A DNA stretch of 45,912 nucleotides from an uncultured Lachnospiraceae bacterium (lineage in GTDB: Bacteria > Bacillota > Clostridia > Lachnospirales > Lachnospiraceae). Each line of letters opens with the position of its first letter. The first letter of the stretch is position 1. Location: positions 1 through 45,912 of the forward strand of contig CADBIU010000001.1 in assembly GCA_902794825.1 (NCBI GenBank). The letters are read 5' to 3'. The notes under the pieces are model-generated. The model saw only the letters and a list, made by a program, of their open reading frames with translations, did no database searches and had not been told where the DNA came from. The position numbers and the translations under genes were made by a program. Shown one piece after another: positions 35,427 through 43,729 of the stretch.

Positions 35427-36101
35427 TTATTTCTCTTCTCTCTTTTGCGCATCTTTTTTGGAAAACGCGCATCCGCAGAAATTCTGTCTGTAGAGGCTGA
35501 ACTGCCTGGACAGCTCAATGGATCTCTTGTAACCGTTCTTTTTCTTAAAATCGGAAGGAAGGAAGTCCACTCCGTATTCCGCGCCGACTTTCTCTCCGAT
35601 CTCGTTCAGTCTCGCCGCGTTCTTGAGCGGGCTGATGGTCAGAGTCGTGGTAAAGCAGTCAAATCCGCCTTCCCGCGCTGCCTGCGCAGTCTTTCTCAGT
35701 CTCATCTCAAAGCAGATCCCGCACCGCTCTCCGCCTTCAGGACATTCCTCATATCCCTTAACTGCTTCAAGGTAATTCTCCGGGTCGTAAGGACACTCGA
35801 GGATATCGATCTTCTCCGCCGCTTCAGTGGAGTTCATTCCCTCGAAGTCCTGTGCCTCTACCTGCCGGTTATACTCTCCTATCAGACGCTTTTCTTCCGA
35901 CAGTCTGTAACTGTATTCTTCTTCAGATGTAATATTCGGATTGTAATAAAAGACAGTGATCCTGAAATGTTCCCTCAGGTATTCCATAACATAACTGGAA
36001 CAGGGCGCGCAGCAGCTGTGCAGCAGAAGCGCTGGTTTAACGCCGCTTTCGTCGATCTTCTGTATTTCCTTTTCCAGGATCCTGCTGTAATTGGGATTCA
36101 T
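35427..36101 (-). CDS. queH: Epoxyqueuosine reductase QueH
   Basis: 224 residues, the DUF208 family. QueH performs the last step of queuosine synthesis in tRNA, as the non-cobalamin replacement for QueG. Metal and cluster cysteines are intact: HSCCAPC (C30, C31, C34), ERCGICFEMRL in the middle and QNFCGC near the C-terminus. The ATG at 36101 is the start. It is followed by argS, so two tRNA-related genes are cotranscribed. Confidence 0.93.
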   Translation of the reverse strand: MNPNYSRILEKEIQKIDESGVKPALLLHSCCAPCSSYVMEYLREHFRITVFYYNPNITSEEEYSYRLSEEKRLIGEYNRQVEAQDFEGMNSTEAAEKIDILECPYDPENYLEAVKGYEECPEGGERCGICFEMRLRKTAQAAREGGFDCFTTTLTISPLKNAARLNEIGEKVGAEYGVDFLPSDFKKKNGYKRSIELSRQFSLYRQNFCGCAFSKKDAQKREEK

Positions 36102-36161
36102 TGGCGTTTTGTCTCTCTTTTGACCCGGCAGCGCGGTTTTTAATGCCGCGGTTCATAACAC

Positions 36162-36194
36162 GGAGTATGCGCGGCAAAAAACCGCACATACTCC
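36162..36194. repeat. Inverted repeat downstream of purL
   Basis: A 13-bp stem (36162-36174 with 36182-36194, one G-U on the minus strand) with a 7-nt loop that is UUUUUUG in the purL mRNA. It lacks a U-tract after the stem, so it is not a standard terminator. A second short palindrome (CGCGG ... CCGCG) lies at about 36133-36151. Confidence 0.6.
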
Positions 36195-36210
36195 CCAAAT
36201 TTCACATCGA

Positions 36211-39200
36211 TTATTTAAAATAGCGAACGCCGCTCTCAAATAGCCGGAGATCCTGTTCTCCGTAAATATTGAGGTTGACGCCTCTTCCCTTTCTCTCGCA
36301 GTGCGCCATCTTGCCGAGGATCCTGCCGTCAGGAGAGGTAATACCTTCGATCGCAGCATAGGAACCGTTGATGTTCCACTCCTCGTCCATGGAAATATTG
36401 CCGTCAGGATCGCAGTACTGCGTAGCTACCTGGCCGTTTTCAAAGAGTCTGTCGATCCACTCATTAGGCGCCACGAACCTGCCCTCTCCATGGGAAGCGG
36501 GATTGGTGTACACGCCGCCGAGCTGTGCGCCGGAAAGCCAGGGGGACTTATTGGTCACGACCTTGGTGTACGCCATCTTGGAAATATGGCGGCCGATCGT
36601 GTTGTAAGTCAGTGTAGGTGAATTATCGTTCTGTCCTGTGATCCTGCCGTTCGGAACCAGACCGAGCTTTATAAGGGCCTGGAAGCCGTTGCAGATTCCG
36701 AGGATCAGTCCGTCTCTCTTGTTTAAGAGGTCTCCCACCGCGTCCTCGATGACTGCATTTCTGAATGCGGTCGCAAAGAATTTGGCGCTTCCATCAGGTT
36801 CGTCGCCTGCGGAGAAACCGCCGGGGAACATGATGATCTGGGCTTCATCTATAGCCTTTGCGTATGCGCTGACACTCTCCCTGATATCCAGAGGACTGAG
36901 GTTCGTGAATACTCTTGTGATCGTCTTTGCTCCGGCCGCTTCGAAAGCTGCCGCAGTATCATATTCACAGTTCGTTCCGGGGAATACCGGGATGAAGACC
37001 GTGGGCTGCGCGATCTTATGGCTGCATACAGCGATGCTGCCCTTATCATAGATCGGTGTGTCGATCACAGATGTATCCGCAGACGCCTTAGTGGGAAATA
37101 CCTTTTCCAAAGGAGCCTTCCATGTCTTAACCGCGTCATTCATGGAAACTGCCGCGCCGCGCCATGTAAAGGCTGCGCCGCTGCCGCTTTCTTTGACAGT
37201 GCCTATCACTGTATAGTTGTCCGGGATGCGATCCTCGAGGATCTGCTCGCAGCCGGGCTCCATCTCAAGGATCAGGTCGCCGATCCTGTTCCTGAACAGG
37301 TGCTTGAGGGGAACTTCGTCTGTGAAAGCGACGCCGAATCCGTTGCCGAACGCCATCTTGGCGGCTGCGGGAGCCGCGCCGTAGCAGTCTACAGCATATG
37401 CGGCTTTCACTTTGCCCTCTCTCATGAGCTCGGTGACCTTCCCGTAGATCTCACAGACATCCGTGTATACCGGAATATCGTATTCATCTCTCTCGATATC
37501 GATCTGCACAAGCTTATCGCCGGCTTTCTTGAGCTCGGGAGTGATCACGTCGCCTATCTCAGCCACGTCTACGGCAAAAGATACCAGCGTCGGAGGCACG
37601 TCGATGTCATTGAAGGTTCCGGACATACTGTCCTTGCCGCCGATACTGCCGATCCCGAATCCGAGCTGCGCGTCATAGGCGCCCAGAAGAGCGGAGAAAG
37701 GCTGGCTCCAGCGGGCAGGATCCTTGGACATCCTGCCAAAATATTCCTGGAAAGTGAGGTGGAGCTTAGTGAGATCACCGCCGGCCGCCACTACTTTGGC
37801 GACAGACTCCGTCACGGCGTAAACTGCTCCGTGATAGGGACTCCAGGAACTGAGATACGGATCAAATCCATAACTCATCATAGTCACTGTATCGGTCTTG
37901 CCGCCAAGAACAGGGAGTTTGGCGATCATCGTCTGGGTCTCGGTAAGCTGATACTTTCCGCCGTAAGGCATATCCACTGTACCGGCTCCGATGGAGGCGT
38001 CGAACATTTCAACGAGGCCCTTCTGAGAGCACACGTTGAGATCCGCGAGAGAACTCTTCATGGCTTTTACGAAGTCCTCACCGGTCATATCGCGGTTTCT
38101 GCGGTCGCCAAATGCTTCCCGCACGCCTTCACACGCGAATTTATTGAGATAATTGTCCTTCTCAGAGGGCATGAGAACTTTTACATCAGTAGCCTGATGC
38201 GCGCCGTTCGTGTCAAGGAAAGCCCTTGAAATATCCACGACGGGCCTGCCTCTCCAGTTGAGCACAAGCCTGGGCTCTTTCGTGACTACAGCGACTGGAG
38301 TAGCCTCGAGGTTCTCTTCCGCCGCGTAAGCAAGGAACTGTTCCTTATCTTCAGGCGCGACCACTACGGCCATTCTCTCCTGGGATTCGGAGATGGCAAG
38401 TTCTGTTCCGTCCAGACCTTCATATTTCTTGGGAACAAGGTCGAGATTGACTTTAAGGCCGTCTGCCAGTTCACCGATTGCTACGGATACACCGCCTGCT
38501 CCGAAGTCGTTGCATTTTTTGATTATGCTTGAGACTTCAGGCCTTCTGAAAAGTCGCTGGAGCTTTCTCTCAGTAGGGGCGTTACCCTTCTGGACCTCAG
38601 CTCCGCAGTCTGTAAGGGACTGGTCGTTGTGCGCCTTGGAGGAGCCGGTAGCGCCGCCCATTCCGTCGCGACCCGTGCGGCCGCCGAGCAGGATGATGAT
38701 ATCGCCGGGATCGCTGTTCTCACGCTTAACATTTCTGCGCGCCGCAGCGCCCATGACAGCGCCGATCTCCATTCTCTTTGCGACATAGCCGGGATGGTAG
38801 ATCTCTTTTACATGTCCCGTCGCAAGGCCGATCTGGTTTCCATAGCTGGAGTAGCCCTTTGCGGCACCTGTGACAAGCTTCTTCTGGGGAAGTTTGTTCT
38901 CGAGAGTCTCGGATACGGGAACTGTGGGATCTGCCGCGCCGGTCACGCGCATTGCCTGATATACATAGCCTCTTCCGGAGAGCGGGTCGCGGATCGCTCC
39001 GCCAAGGCAGGTAGCTGCGCCGCCGAAAGGCTCGATCTCCGTGGGATGATTGTGCGTCTCGTTTTTAAAGAAGACAAGCCATTCCTCCGTCTCGGGCCCG
39101 TTTCCATAGTCAACTTCCACGGGTACAACAACAGAGCAGGCGTTATTCTCGTCAGATTCTTCCTGATCGTTAAGCTTGCCGTCTGCCTTTAGCTTTTTCA

Positions 39201-40047
39201 TTCCCATGATGGCGAGATCCATCAGGCAGACATATTTGTCGTCTCTGTCTTTATAAAATTCTTCTCTGGTGTCGAGATAACTGAAATAAGTGGGCTCGAT
39301 GATGTCCCTGTAGTAGCCGTCCTCAAATTCCACATCCTGAAGTTCCGTGGAGAAGGTGGTGTGGCGGCAGTGATCCGACCAGTAGGTGTCCAGAACACGG
39401 ATCTCAGTGATAGTGGGATCTCTGTGCTCAGTGCCGGCAAAATAGTCCTGGATGAACTTAAAGTCGTTGGGAGTCATCGCAAGTCCCAGTGAAGCGTACA
39501 GATCCATAAGATCTGTCTCGTTCATACTGATCATTCCGGTCATGACCCTGACATCCTCCGCTTCCGGGTAATCCATCTGAAGCGTTTCGGGCTTCTCCAT
39601 ACCGGTCTCCCGGGAGTCGACAGGATTGATGCAGTAATGCTTGATCCTCTCAAGTTCCTCATCAGTGATTTCACCGAGAAGAATATATGTCTCCGCCGTT
39701 CTGATCACAGGCTGTTCGTTTTCATTTAGAAACTGGACGCACTGGACCGCGCTGTCCGCTCTCTGGTCAAATTGTCCGGGAAGGGCTTCAACACTGAAAA
39801 CATGCCCGTTCGCGGGAACATCGATTGTTTCTCTGTAAAGAATATCCACGGGCGGCTCTGAAAAGACTGTCCTGCACGCGGTTTCAAAAACTTCATCGGA
39901 GACATTCTCCACATCGTATCGGATCAGTTTCCGAACTCCGGTAAGCCCTTTCACTGCCAAAAAGCCGATGATGTCATCCCTCAGCTGTCTTGCCGCAACC
40001 GCGAAGGGCTCCTTCTTCTCAACATAGATCCGTCTGACTTTACTCAT
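36211..40047 (-). CDS. purL: Phosphoribosylformylglycinamidine synthase, single-chain
   Basis: 1278 residues, the long fused form. It converts FGAR to FGAM with ATP and glutamine in purine synthesis. The synthetase part includes FKNETHNHPTEIEPFGGAAT and GGRTGRDGMGGATGSS. The C-terminal glutaminase has the nucleophile C1119 (GICNGFQ) and the pair H1249 and E1251 (AHCERKG). Bacillus-type Firmicutes use separate PurS/PurQ/PurL; the fused form is common in Clostridia. The gene is monocistronic, away from any pur cluster. The ATG at 40047 is preceded by AGGAGGAGAG. Confidence 0.97.
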   Translation of the reverse strand: MSKVRRIYVEKKEPFAVAARQLRDDIIGFLAVKGLTGVRKLIRYDVENVSDEVFETACRTVFSEPPVDILYRETIDVPANGHVFSVEALPGQFDQRADSAVQCVQFLNENEQPVIRTAETYILLGEITDEELERIKHYCINPVDSRETGMEKPETLQMDYPEAEDVRVMTGMISMNETDLMDLYASLGLAMTPNDFKFIQDYFAGTEHRDPTITEIRVLDTYWSDHCRHTTFSTELQDVEFEDGYYRDIIEPTYFSYLDTREEFYKDRDDKYVCLMDLAIMGMKKLKADGKLNDQEESDENNACSVVVPVEVDYGNGPETEEWLVFFKNETHNHPTEIEPFGGAATCLGGAIRDPLSGRGYVYQAMRVTGAADPTVPVSETLENKLPQKKLVTGAAKGYSSYGNQIGLATGHVKEIYHPGYVAKRMEIGAVMGAAARRNVKRENSDPGDIIILLGGRTGRDGMGGATGSSKAHNDQSLTDCGAEVQKGNAPTERKLQRLFRRPEVSSIIKKCNDFGAGGVSVAIGELADGLKVNLDLVPKKYEGLDGTELAISESQERMAVVVAPEDKEQFLAYAAEENLEATPVAVVTKEPRLVLNWRGRPVVDISRAFLDTNGAHQATDVKVLMPSEKDNYLNKFACEGVREAFGDRRNRDMTGEDFVKAMKSSLADLNVCSQKGLVEMFDASIGAGTVDMPYGGKYQLTETQTMIAKLPVLGGKTDTVTMMSYGFDPYLSSWSPYHGAVYAVTESVAKVVAAGGDLTKLHLTFQEYFGRMSKDPARWSQPFSALLGAYDAQLGFGIGSIGGKDSMSGTFNDIDVPPTLVSFAVDVAEIGDVITPELKKAGDKLVQIDIERDEYDIPVYTDVCEIYGKVTELMREGKVKAAYAVDCYGAAPAAAKMAFGNGFGVAFTDEVPLKHLFRNRIGDLILEMEPGCEQILEDRIPDNYTVIGTVKESGSGAAFTWRGAAVSMNDAVKTWKAPLEKVFPTKASADTSVIDTPIYDKGSIAVCSHKIAQPTVFIPVFPGTNCEYDTAAAFEAAGAKTITRVFTNLSPLDIRESVSAYAKAIDEAQIIMFPGGFSAGDEPDGSAKFFATAFRNAVIEDAVGDLLNKRDGLILGICNGFQALIKLGLVPNGRITGQNDNSPTLTYNTIGRHISKMAYTKVVTNKSPWLSGAQLGGVYTNPASHGEGRFVAPNEWIDRLFENGQVATQYCDPDGNISMDEEWNINGSYAAIEGITSPDGRILGKMAHCERKGRGVNLNIYGEQDLRLFESGVRYFK

Positions 40048-40101
40048 AGATCGCGCTCTCTCCTCCTATGGGGTAAGTGATTTGTATTATTGTCTCAAGG
40101 A

Positions 40102-40110
40102 ATTATATCA
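40102..40110 (-). promoter_or_regulatory. Extended -10 promoter for purL
   Basis: TGATATAAT on the minus strand (TATAAT at 40102-40107). No good -35 is seen at 17 nt. The mRNA leader would be only about 48 nt, too short for a purine riboswitch. Confidence 0.55.
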
Positions 40111-40175
40111 TACGAATTCAAAATGTACATACACGGTATGTCTAATGATTTTATTTACTTCTCCGTAAATTTTAG

Positions 40176-40204
40176 TTGAACATCCTAATAGGTTGTGTTA
40201 TACT
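40176..40204 (+). promoter_or_regulatory. Promoter for tRNA-Trp
   Basis: TTGAAC (40176-40181), 17 nt, TATACT (40199-40204), preceded by TGT (extended -10). Start is expected near 40211. Confidence 0.7.
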
Positions 40205-40245
40205 CTCAAATGTTGACGGACAAAAAGAACCGTTTATAAGTTTAT

Positions 40246-40316
40246 AGGGGAATCATACAATGGCAGTATCACGGTCTCCAAAACCGTTCATGGGGGTTCG
40301 AATCCCTCTTCCCCTG
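40246..40316 (+). tRNA. tRNA-Trp (anticodon CCA)
   Basis: Complete cloverleaf: acceptor AGGGGAA with TTCCCCT, discriminator G, D arm ATAC-AATGGCA-GTAT, anticodon stem ACGGT/ACCGT with loop CTCCAAA (anticodon CCA), 4-nt variable region, T arm GGGGG-TTCGAAT-CCCTC with one G-U pair. The 3' CCA is not encoded. It has its own promoter and terminator. Confidence 0.96.
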
Positions 40317-40322
40317 CTCAAT

Positions 40323-40355
40323 AAAAGCCTTCATCATTCGCTGATGAAGGCTTTT
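40323..40355. terminator. Bidirectional terminator between tRNA-Trp and the alcohol dehydrogenase
   Basis: 14-bp stem (AAAAGCCTTCATCA at 40323-40336 with 40342-40355, 5-nt loop) ending in CTTTTTC on + and in CTTTTATTG on minus. Confidence 0.88.
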
Positions 40356-40382
40356 TCATTGTCATGATCAAATCCTGTTCTT

Positions 40383-41462
40383 TCAGATTCCGGCAATTCT
40401 TCTGATGACCGCTTCGTAGACGGGGAAAGGCGGGAGCTTGCACTTGCCTTTATTGGCAAACACTTCTTCCACCGACTGCTCAAGGATCTCCATGGGGACC
40501 TCGTCTCTTCCGCAGGTTTCCACATAGTATTCCTCAAGTTCCTCTACTGTCTTAAATCCGGCGAGGGACAAAATATGGTTTACTTCCACAGGATCCGCTT
40601 CCCTCAGATAGCCGGCAAGGAAGTATCCGCATGCCTTACCGTGAGCCATATGGGCGCTGTAGGTAAGTCTGTAGCTGAGGGCGTGCGGCATAGAAGTCGC
40701 GGTGTGCGCGATGGCCATGCCTGCCATGCAGGAGGCGTTCATCATATTCTGATAGTCCTCAGGGGAAGCCTCTCTTTTGCCCAGTACTACATCCTTGCTG
40801 CGGGCCCAGACTTTGATGCCTGCTTCCGCGCACATTCTGCTGAAGTCTGTTGCGGCTGAGTGAATGTAGCTCTCGTAGAGATGGCAGAGAGCGTCCATTG
40901 TAGTGTTGGCGAGGATCTGTGCCGGCATTCCGGAAAGATACTTGCCGTCGATCAGCGCAAGATCCGCAAAGATCTTGTGGGGAATGGACCCCTTGACGTG
41001 TTTGTCGTGCCTTGTAAGAACAGAGACAGCTGTGACTTCCGAACCGGTTCCGGCTGTGGTAGGGATCTCGGCGATCGGCAAAGTGGAGGTCTCCGCTGTT
41101 TTGTCATAGAGATACTCCCAGTCCCGGTCGTGGTGGCGGATCATCAGGGCGATCGCTTTCGCCGCGTCCATGGGGGATCCGCCGCCGATGCCGATCACGA
41201 AATCGGCCTTCACCTTGCAGCCCACCTGCCTGGCTCTCATGATCGTTTCCACTGAAGGATTCTCCTCCACTTCCGCGAATTCAACCCAGGATACGCCGTG
41301 CTTATCAAGAGCAGCCGTGACATCCGCGAAAGCGCCGCATCTTCTGGCACTGCTTTTTCCGGTCACGATCAGCGCGCGGCTTCCCAGAGAAGCGAGCTCA
41401 GCGCTGTGGCTCAGTACACAATTCTCTTCTGAATATACAAGAGTCGGCATTAAGAATTTCAT
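40383..41462 (-). CDS. Iron-containing (group III) alcohol dehydrogenase
   Basis: 359 residues. The family interconverts alcohols and aldehydes with NAD(P)H and one bound metal. NAD-binding GIGGGSPMDAAK is at 91-102 and TTAGTGSE at 135-142. The metal ligands are D190, H194 (TTMDALCH), H260 (MPHALSY) and H274 (HGKACGY), with the same spacing as FucO. The protein is shorter than AdhE and many butanol dehydrogenases, so the substrate is open. The ATG at 41462 has GGAGGTGATCAG. It is 18 bp after the CBS-ACT gene, at the end of the liv operon. Confidence 0.9.
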   Translation of the reverse strand: MKFLMPTLVYSEENCVLSHSAELASLGSRALIVTGKSSARRCGAFADVTAALDKHGVSWVEFAEVEENPSVETIMRARQVGCKVKADFVIGIGGGSPMDAAKAIALMIRHHDRDWEYLYDKTAETSTLPIAEIPTTAGTGSEVTAVSVLTRHDKHVKGSIPHKIFADLALIDGKYLSGMPAQILANTTMDALCHLYESYIHSAATDFSRMCAEAGIKVWARSKDVVLGKREASPEDYQNMMNASCMAGMAIAHTATSMPHALSYRLTYSAHMAHGKACGYFLAGYLREADPVEVNHILSLAGFKTVEELEEYYVETCGRDEVPMEILEQSVEEVFANKGKCKLPPFPVYEAVIRRIAGI

Positions 41463-41480
41463 CTGATCACCTCCGCCGGA

Positions 41481-42176
41481 TCAGCAGGTCTTTTCCGGGA
41501 CATCAAAGTTTTTGGTAGTGCCGAATTTGGTCGTCTGTACGATCCCTTTGAGTTTGAATCCCTCATTGACAAGGATCTGCGCCATATCTTCCACAGAGAT
41601 GGCGCCGGAAGCCTTGACCACGATCTCGGCTCCTCTTTCCTTAGTGTGATAGACTGCCAGAGAATCCAGATTGGCGTTGTTGTCGCCGAAACACTTGGCC
41701 ATTGGAGCAAATTCGCCGGGAGTGTCGGTGGCGGCGAAAATGAATCTTGTTCCCTGTTTCCTGTATCCGAGAAGCTCTACGAAAGCCTGGAAAATATCTT
41801 TATCTGTGATGATTCCGATAACTTTGTTGTTCTCATCCACTACAGGAAGAACAGAAATCTCGTTTTCCAGCATGGTCTGGGCCGCGACCTCAACAAATAC
41901 ATCCTGAGAGATCGTCTTGACGTCCGTGATCATGATGTCCTGGACCTCGGTCTTGCTCAGAAGATAATTGAGCTCATAGATAGAGAGAGACGTGGAGCTC
42001 GCTCCGCTCTTCTCTTTTACAAGTCCTCCCGTGACAAGTCCGATCAGTTTGCCCTGGTCATCTACCACGGGCAGGCGGTGAAAATGATTTTTTCTCATGA
42101 TCTCAACCGCTTTGGAGATCACTACATCCTTTGTGATCGTATAAGGTTTCTCTGTCATATGATCTTTAACGTACAT
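41481..42176 (-). CDS. CBS-pair plus ACT domain protein (AcuB-like)
   Basis: 231 residues. Two CBS domains lie at about 1-60 (HMTEKPYTI ... KLIGLVTGG) and 78-135 (IMITDVKTI ... KVIGIITDKDIF), then an ACT-like domain at about 140-210 (RFIFAATDTPGEFAPM). CBS pairs bind adenine nucleotides, and ACT domains usually bind amino acids, so a sensor role is plausible. AcuB of B. subtilis has this layout. The ATG at 42176 follows GGGAGGAAGCATA. It is 55 bp after livF with no terminator seen, so it is probably part of the branched-chain amino acid operon and may sense its substrate. Confidence 0.85.
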   Translation of the reverse strand: MYVKDHMTEKPYTITKDVVISKAVEIMRKNHFHRLPVVDDQGKLIGLVTGGLVKEKSGASSTSLSIYELNYLLSKTEVQDIMITDVKTISQDVFVEVAAQTMLENEISVLPVVDENNKVIGIITDKDIFQAFVELLGYRKQGTRFIFAATDTPGEFAPMAKCFGDNNANLDSLAVYHTKERGAEIVVKASGAISVEDMAQILVNEGFKLKGIVQTTKFGTTKNFDVPEKTC

Positions 42177-42231
42177 TATGCTTCCTCCCTGTGATCATTG
42201 TAAGTAACCATACCCGCTTTATAATGAGCGC

Positions 42232-42936
42232 TCATCCGCCGAGATAGGCCTTCTGCACTCTCTCGTCGTTCGCGAGTTCTTCACCGGTCCCCTCCAGTGT
42301 GATGTTGCCAGTTTCCAGCACATACGCCCTGTCCGCGATGGCCAGCGCTCTTTTGGCGTTCTGCTCAACTAAAAGGATAGTAGTTCCCTTGTCGTTGATC
42401 TCCCTGATAATATGGAAGATCTCGGATACGAGGAGCGGTGAAAGTCCCATAGAAGGCTCGTCCAGAAGCAGGATCGAAGGCTTTGCCATAAGGGCTCTGC
42501 CCATAGCAAGCATCTGCTGCTCGCCTCCGGACAGTGTTCCGGCAAGCTGCTTTCTTCTTTCCTTAAGACGCGGGAACAGCTGATAGACTTCCTCCATATC
42601 CTCGGCCATTTTGGCTTTGTCCTTCCGCAGATAAGCGCCCAGGATCAGGTTCTCTTCGACAGTCTGTTCCGCGAAGACTCTTCTTCCCTCGGGAACCTGC
42701 GCAAGGCCCATGCCTACGATCTTGTTGGCAGGAGTCTTTGTGAGTTCCACGTCGTCGAGTTTAATGCTTCCTTCCGCGGCCTTGACAAGACCGGAGATCG
42801 CGTGCATCGTCGTCGTCTTTCCGGCGCCGTTCGCGCCGATCATTGTCACGATCTCGCCGTCGCGTACCTCAAAAGAGATGCCTTTGATGGCTTCGATCAT
42901 GCCGTATTTTACTTTTAAGTCCGTTACTTTCAGCAT
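42232..42936 (-). CDS. livF: Branched-chain amino acid ABC transporter ATP-binding protein LivF
   Basis: 234 residues. One of two ATPases of the high-affinity leucine/isoleucine/valine importer. Walker A GANGAGKTT (34-42), signature LSGGEQQM, Walker B ILLLDEPSMGLSP, and the H-loop position is Q-like in LVEQNAK, as usual for LivF. The ATG at 42936 is 3 bp after the livG stop, with GGGGGAC upstream. Confidence 0.96.
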   Translation of the reverse strand: MLKVTDLKVKYGMIEAIKGISFEVRDGEIVTMIGANGAGKTTTMHAISGLVKAAEGSIKLDDVELTKTPANKIVGMGLAQVPEGRRVFAEQTVEENLILGAYLRKDKAKMAEDMEEVYQLFPRLKERRKQLAGTLSGGEQQMLAMGRALMAKPSILLLDEPSMGLSPLLVSEIFHIIREINDKGTTILLVEQNAKRALAIADRAYVLETGNITLEGTGEELANDERVQKAYLGG

Positions 42937-42939
42937 ATA

Positions 42940-43728
42940 TCAGTCCCCCAGGTACGCTTTGATGACTTCAGGGTTTGACTGGATCTCCTCCGGCGTTCCC
43001 TGTGCCAGCATCATTCCGTAGTTCAGTACAGTGATCCTCTCGCAGATTCCCATGACAAGCTTCATATCGTGCTCGATGAGCAGCACCGCGATCTTAAAGT
43101 GGTCGCGGACAAAGCGGATCATGTCCATCAGTTCCGCTGTCTCCTGAGGGTTCATGCCTGCGGCAGGCTCATCCAGAAGAAGAAGTTTGGGATTCGTAGC
43201 CAGTGCTCTGGCGATCTCAAGCCTTCTCTGCGCGCCGTAGGGAAGATTGCTCGCCTTGTAATCCGCGTACTTGTCCAGCTCCATGATCTTAAGAAGGTCC
43301 ATCGCTTTCTCGTTGATCTCTTTCTCGCTGGCGAAATACTTCGGAAGCCGCAGGATCGCTGTGATCGGAGAATACGGAATAACATTGTGGAAACCTGTCT
43401 TGACATTGTCCAGGACAGTAAGGTTGCCGAACAGCCTGATGTTCTGGAATGTTCTGGCGATTCCCGCCTTGTTGATATCCACGACGCTCTTTCCAGCCGT
43501 ATCCTTGCCGTCAAAATATATTTTGCCCCTCGTAGGCTTGTAGACCTTGGTCAAAAGATTGAAAACGGTAGTCTTTCCTGCGCCGTTGGGGCCGATCAGT
43601 CCCACGATCTCGCCGTCATAGACCTGCATGTTCAGGTCGTTTACTGCTGTCAGGCCGCCGAAGTCGATGCCGAGATCCTGTACGTCCAGAACGGGTGCTT
43701 TCATGTTCTTATCTGTATTGTCAGCCAT
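42940..43728 (-). CDS. livG: Branched-chain amino acid ABC transporter ATP-binding protein LivG
   Basis: 262 residues from the ATG at 43728, with AAAGGAGG 8 nt upstream; an in-frame GTG at 43737 lies within the ribosome site and is unlikely. Walker A GPNGAGKTT is at about 46-54, the signature region reads LPYGAQRRLEIARAL, and Walker B is LLLLDEPAAGMNP. The C-terminal NYGMMLAQGTPEEI is typical of LivG. It starts 1 bp after the livM stop. Confidence 0.96.
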   Translation of the reverse strand: MADNTDKNMKAPVLDVQDLGIDFGGLTAVNDLNMQVYDGEIVGLIGPNGAGKTTVFNLLTKVYKPTRGKIYFDGKDTAGKSVVDINKAGIARTFQNIRLFGNLTVLDNVKTGFHNVIPYSPITAILRLPKYFASEKEINEKAMDLLKIMELDKYADYKASNLPYGAQRRLEIARALATNPKLLLLDEPAAGMNPQETAELMDMIRFVRDHFKIAVLLIEHDMKLVMGICERITVLNYGMMLAQGTPEEIQSNPEVIKAYLGD

Positions 43729-43729
43729 A

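Noticed and set aside
35405-35518. 38-codon N-terminal extension of argS
   Set aside because: It overlaps the end of queH in another frame and has no start with a ribosome site; the GTG at 35404 has AAGGAG at proper spacing.
37018-38229. 403-codon open frame on the + strand inside purL
   Set aside because: Antisense shadow of a highly conserved PurL coding region, without start context.
40048-40110. Purine riboswitch before purL
   Set aside because: The predicted leader is about 48 nt, shorter than the aptamer, and lacks its paired stems.
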